From Acidobacteriota bacterium (GTDB taxonomy: Bacteria; Acidobacteriota; Vicinamibacteria; Vicinamibacterales; CAVVIG01), in the NCBI GenBank assembly GCA_020850715.1, contig JADZED010000013.1:1-64000 (forward strand): 64,000 nucleotides of DNA, written 5' to 3'. The notes under the pieces are model-generated. The model did not search any database. It was not told where the DNA came from and saw nothing but the letters and a program-made list of their open reading frames with translations. This document shows positions 61,984-64,000 of this stretch, in pieces. Position numbers and translations under genes: made by a program. How positions within the stretch are numbered: position 1 is the first letter of the stretch; every line of letters begins with the position of its first letter.

Positions 61984-62919
61984 CTATTCGAGCTCGTACG
62001 CGACGGTCGTGTGGACCATCCACCGATCGCCGGGCCGCGGCGGCGCTGCGTCGTGCCGCAGCCCGATGTGGATTCTGACCTCGCCGATCCTTCCGCCGAC
62101 GTCCCAGCCATCGCCGAGATCGAGGACGTTCTCGACCTCGGCGTCGAACATCACCGCCCCCGGCCCGGGCCGGATCGCGGCGTCGGGAACCGCCACCCGC
62201 CGGCCGCCTGCCCGAAGTACCGAATAGCCAAGCACGGCCGCGGTGTCCGCGTGCCGGGGGTTGGTGGCGATCTCGCGCTTCGGCCCGGCTGCCCGTACGC
62301 GTCCGTCGACGATGACGACGAGGTCCTCCGCGAGGCGCAGCGCTTCGTCGCGGCTGTGCGTCACCAGGACCGTCGTCGCCGTGAATTGCGACAGAAGCGA
62401 CGGCAGTTCGTCGAGCAGCCTCATGTAGGCCGCCCCGTCGAGGCCGGCCAGCGGCTCGTCGAGGAGCACGATCGGTCTCTTGAGGCAGAGCGCGCGCGCC
62501 AGGTTGGCTCGCCGCCGTTGTCCGCCCGACATGCGATCGGCGCGCCGCTCGGCCAGCTCGCCGATGCCGAGCGCCTCCAGCGCCGCCAGCGCCCGGGCGC
62601 GGGCGGCGCCGGCGGCAACGCCCCCCAGCCGCAGCCCGAGCTCGAGGTTTGCTCGAAGCGACCGGCGCAGGTATTCGGGCTCCTGAAACGCGAACGCGAC
62701 GCGGCGCTGCTGCGGATCGGGCGCCGATCCCGCAATCGTGATCCGCCCGGCGGTCGGCCGTTCGAGGCCGGCAATCAGCCGCAGCAGCGTCGTCTTGCCG
62801 GCGCCGTTCGGTCCGAGAATCGCCGTGACGCGGTCTGCGCGGAGATGCAGCGAGGGAATGGACAGGACGGCGCGCCCGTCACGGGCGAGCTCGACCTTCT
62901 CCAACAGGACGTCCGTCAC
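61984..62919 (-). CDS. tupC: ABC transporter ATPase, tungstate type (TupC-like)
   Basis: The product has 311 residues. Walker A is GPNGAGKTT, the Q-loop AFQEPEYL, the signature MSGGQRRR, Walker B IVLLDEPLAGLD and the switch VTHSRDEA. The last 75 or so residues form a small MOP/TOBE-like beta domain typical of molybdate, tungstate and sulfate ATPases. The GTG at 62919 overlaps the permease stop by 4 bp. Confidence 0.87.
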   Translation of the reverse strand: MTDVLLEKVELARDGRAVLSIPSLHLRADRVTAILGPNGAGKTTLLRLIAGLERPTAGRITIAGSAPDPQQRRVAFAFQEPEYLRRSLRANLELGLRLGGVAAGAARARALAALEALGIGELAERRADRMSGGQRRRANLARALCLKRPIVLLDEPLAGLDGAAYMRLLDELPSLLSQFTATTVLVTHSRDEALRLAEDLVVIVDGRVRAAGPKREIATNPRHADTAAVLGYSVLRAGGRRVAVPDAAIRPGPGAVMFDAEVENVLDLGDGWDVGGRIGEVRIHIGLRHDAAPPRPGDRWMVHTTVAYELE

Positions 62920-63560
62920 GGCCGGTTGCGCTGCTGTACGACTGTCAGGACGAGGCTCACGACGAGGGAGAGCGCGAACAGGACGATCCCGAGCAGCAAT
63001 GCACGTTCGACGTCGCCCCGGCTCGTCTCGGTCACGATGGCGGTCGTCAGCACGCGCGTGCTGCGCGCGAGGTTGCCGCCGACGATCATCGAAGCGCCGA
63101 CCTCGGATACCACGGCCCCGAACGCCGCCATGACCGCGGCGAGCAGGCCGATATGCGCTTCGCGGGCGAGCAGCCACGCGGTGCGAAAGGGGCCGGCGCC
63201 GAGGCTGCGGAGAAGGTCGGAGAGCCGCGGCGGCAGCGCCTGGAACGATGCGGTCGTGAAGCCGACGATGACCGGCGTCGCCAGCAGGAACTGCGCGAGC
63301 ATCATCGCGGACGGCGTGTAGATCAGCCCGAGCGGGCCGAACGGTCCGTTGCGCACCAGCACGAGCCAGACGACCAGGCCGACAACGACCGGCGGCATGC
63401 CCATTCCGGTGTTGACGAAGCCCAGGAGCGCCGTGCGGCCAAAGAACGGCCGCCTCGCGATCAGGTAGCCGATCGGCACGCCGACCACGATGGCGAGCAG
63501 GGTCGCCACGCCGGAGATGGCGAGCGTGCGGACCGAAATGACGAGAAGGCCTGGCTGCAC
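62916..63560 (-). CDS. tupB: ABC transporter permease, tungstate type (TupB-like)
   Basis: The product has 214 residues with five to six TM helices. The MetI-like coupling loop is in LSDLLRSLGAGPFRTAWLLA; ALLGFVNTGMGMPPVVVGLVVWLVL is very TupB-like. The GTG start at 63560 lies 4 bp after the binding-protein stop. Confidence 0.87.
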   Translation of the reverse strand: MQPGLLVISVRTLAISGVATLLAIVVGVPIGYLIARRPFFGRTALLGFVNTGMGMPPVVVGLVVWLVLVRNGPFGPLGLIYTPSAMMLAQFLLATPVIVGFTTASFQALPPRLSDLLRSLGAGPFRTAWLLAREAHIGLLAAVMAAFGAVVSEVGASMIVGGNLARSTRVLTTAIVTETSRGDVERALLLGIVLFALSLVVSLVLTVVQQRNRP

Positions 63561-63564
63561 GCGA

Positions 63565-64000
63565 TCACCCGCGCCCGTCCGCAGGGCCGCTCAGCGGCGC
63601 TCCTGGCGGCGCGGCATCGGGAAAGAACAGCGATTGCCCGTACTCGTCGCGCTCGAAGGCGCCGATCTCTTCCTGGACGGCGGGCGACACCAGGAACTCG
63701 ATGAAGGCCAGGGCCGGCGCCAGCCTGGCACCCGGGTGCTTCGCCGGGTTCACGGCGTACGCGTGGTAGAGATTCTGCAGCCGCCGGTCGCCCTCGAACA
63801 GGACGCCGAGCGCCAGCCGATCCCGCAGTGCGAGATAGGTGCCCCGGTCCGTCAGCGCATAGCCGCGGCGCTGATCCGCCACGTTCAGGGTCGCGCCCAT
63901 GCCCTGGCCGGTCTCCTCGCGTCGATCCAGCCGCGCCGGGTCGATACCGGCCGCCTTCCAGAGCGCCAGTTCCTGCGTGTGCGTGCCCGACTGGTCGCCG
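63565..64000 (-). CDS. tupA: Tungstate-binding protein, 5'-truncated by the window (TupA-like)
   Basis: Only the C-terminal 145 or so residues are seen. GDQSGTHTQELALWKAAGIDP, ETGQGMGATLNVADQRRGY, LTDRGTYLALRDR and VNPAKHP are the TupA signatures. The beginning with its signal peptide lies beyond 64000. Tungstate or molybdate specificity cannot be told apart without binding data. Confidence 0.88.
   Translation of the reverse strand, partial: GDQSGTHTQELALWKAAGIDPARLDRREETGQGMGATLNVADQRRGYALTDRGTYLALRDRLALGVLFEGDRRLQNLYHAYAVNPAKHPGARLAPALAFIEFLVSPAVQEEIGAFERDEYGQSLFFPDAAPPGAPLSGPADGRG

Overview
The window is a G+C-rich bacterial chromosome segment with short gaps, many GTG starts and frequent 1-11 bp gene overlaps. 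The content suggests an Acidobacteriota genome, perhaps of the Vicinamibacteria type. The clues are a SWIB-domain mini-protein, propeller-M28 fusion peptidases, several exported M28 peptidases, a DUF4159 protein and an Alternative-Complex-III-like respiratory cluster. This placement is inference; no rRNA or marker phylogeny was available to me. I found no tRNA, rRNA, CRISPR array, phage or insertion sequence.

Layout. 1-6.5 kb: a TrpB2-type tryptophan synthase beta chain, small exported and membrane proteins, a Rieske-FAD oxidoreductase, a decayed ABM monooxygenase gene and a coiled-coil gene built from a 45-bp tandem repeat. 6.5-21.3 kb: a mostly forward accessory block rich in secreted amide and peptide hydrolases (amidohydrolase, three M28 peptidases, acetamidase). 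It also holds an exported methyltransferase, HAD, PilZ, a candidate His-brace protein, SWIB, DUF523 and GluQRS. 21.4-36.6 kb: mixed-strand housekeeping and signalling genes: receiver protein, dUTPase, CBS, M29 peptidase, RluA-type enzyme, Zn-ribbon/receiver/PilZ protein, RF3, DUF4159, malate synthase, RhlE, an HTH membrane protein and PP2C. Two paralogues of an exported family of unknown function lie at 16.2 and 22.6 kb.

36.9-42.3 kb: a five-gene redox complex made of a pentahaem lipoprotein, a Tat-exported molybdopterin-oxidoreductase-like subunit, a four-cluster ferredoxin, an NrfD/ActC membrane subunit and a DUF3341/ActD subunit. It looks like a short Alternative Complex III with the ActB polypeptide split in two.

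42.9-62.0 kb: one continuous str-S10-spc-alpha superoperon from rpsL to rplQ with secY, adk, map, infA and rpoA. It has no tuf gene between fusA and rpsJ. Three of its spacers (rpsC-rplP, rplN-rplX, rpsD-rpoA) carry clear inverted repeats that could be RNA regulatory elements. 62.0-64.0 kb: a convergent tungstate-type ABC transporter operon (tupCBA) cut by the window edge.
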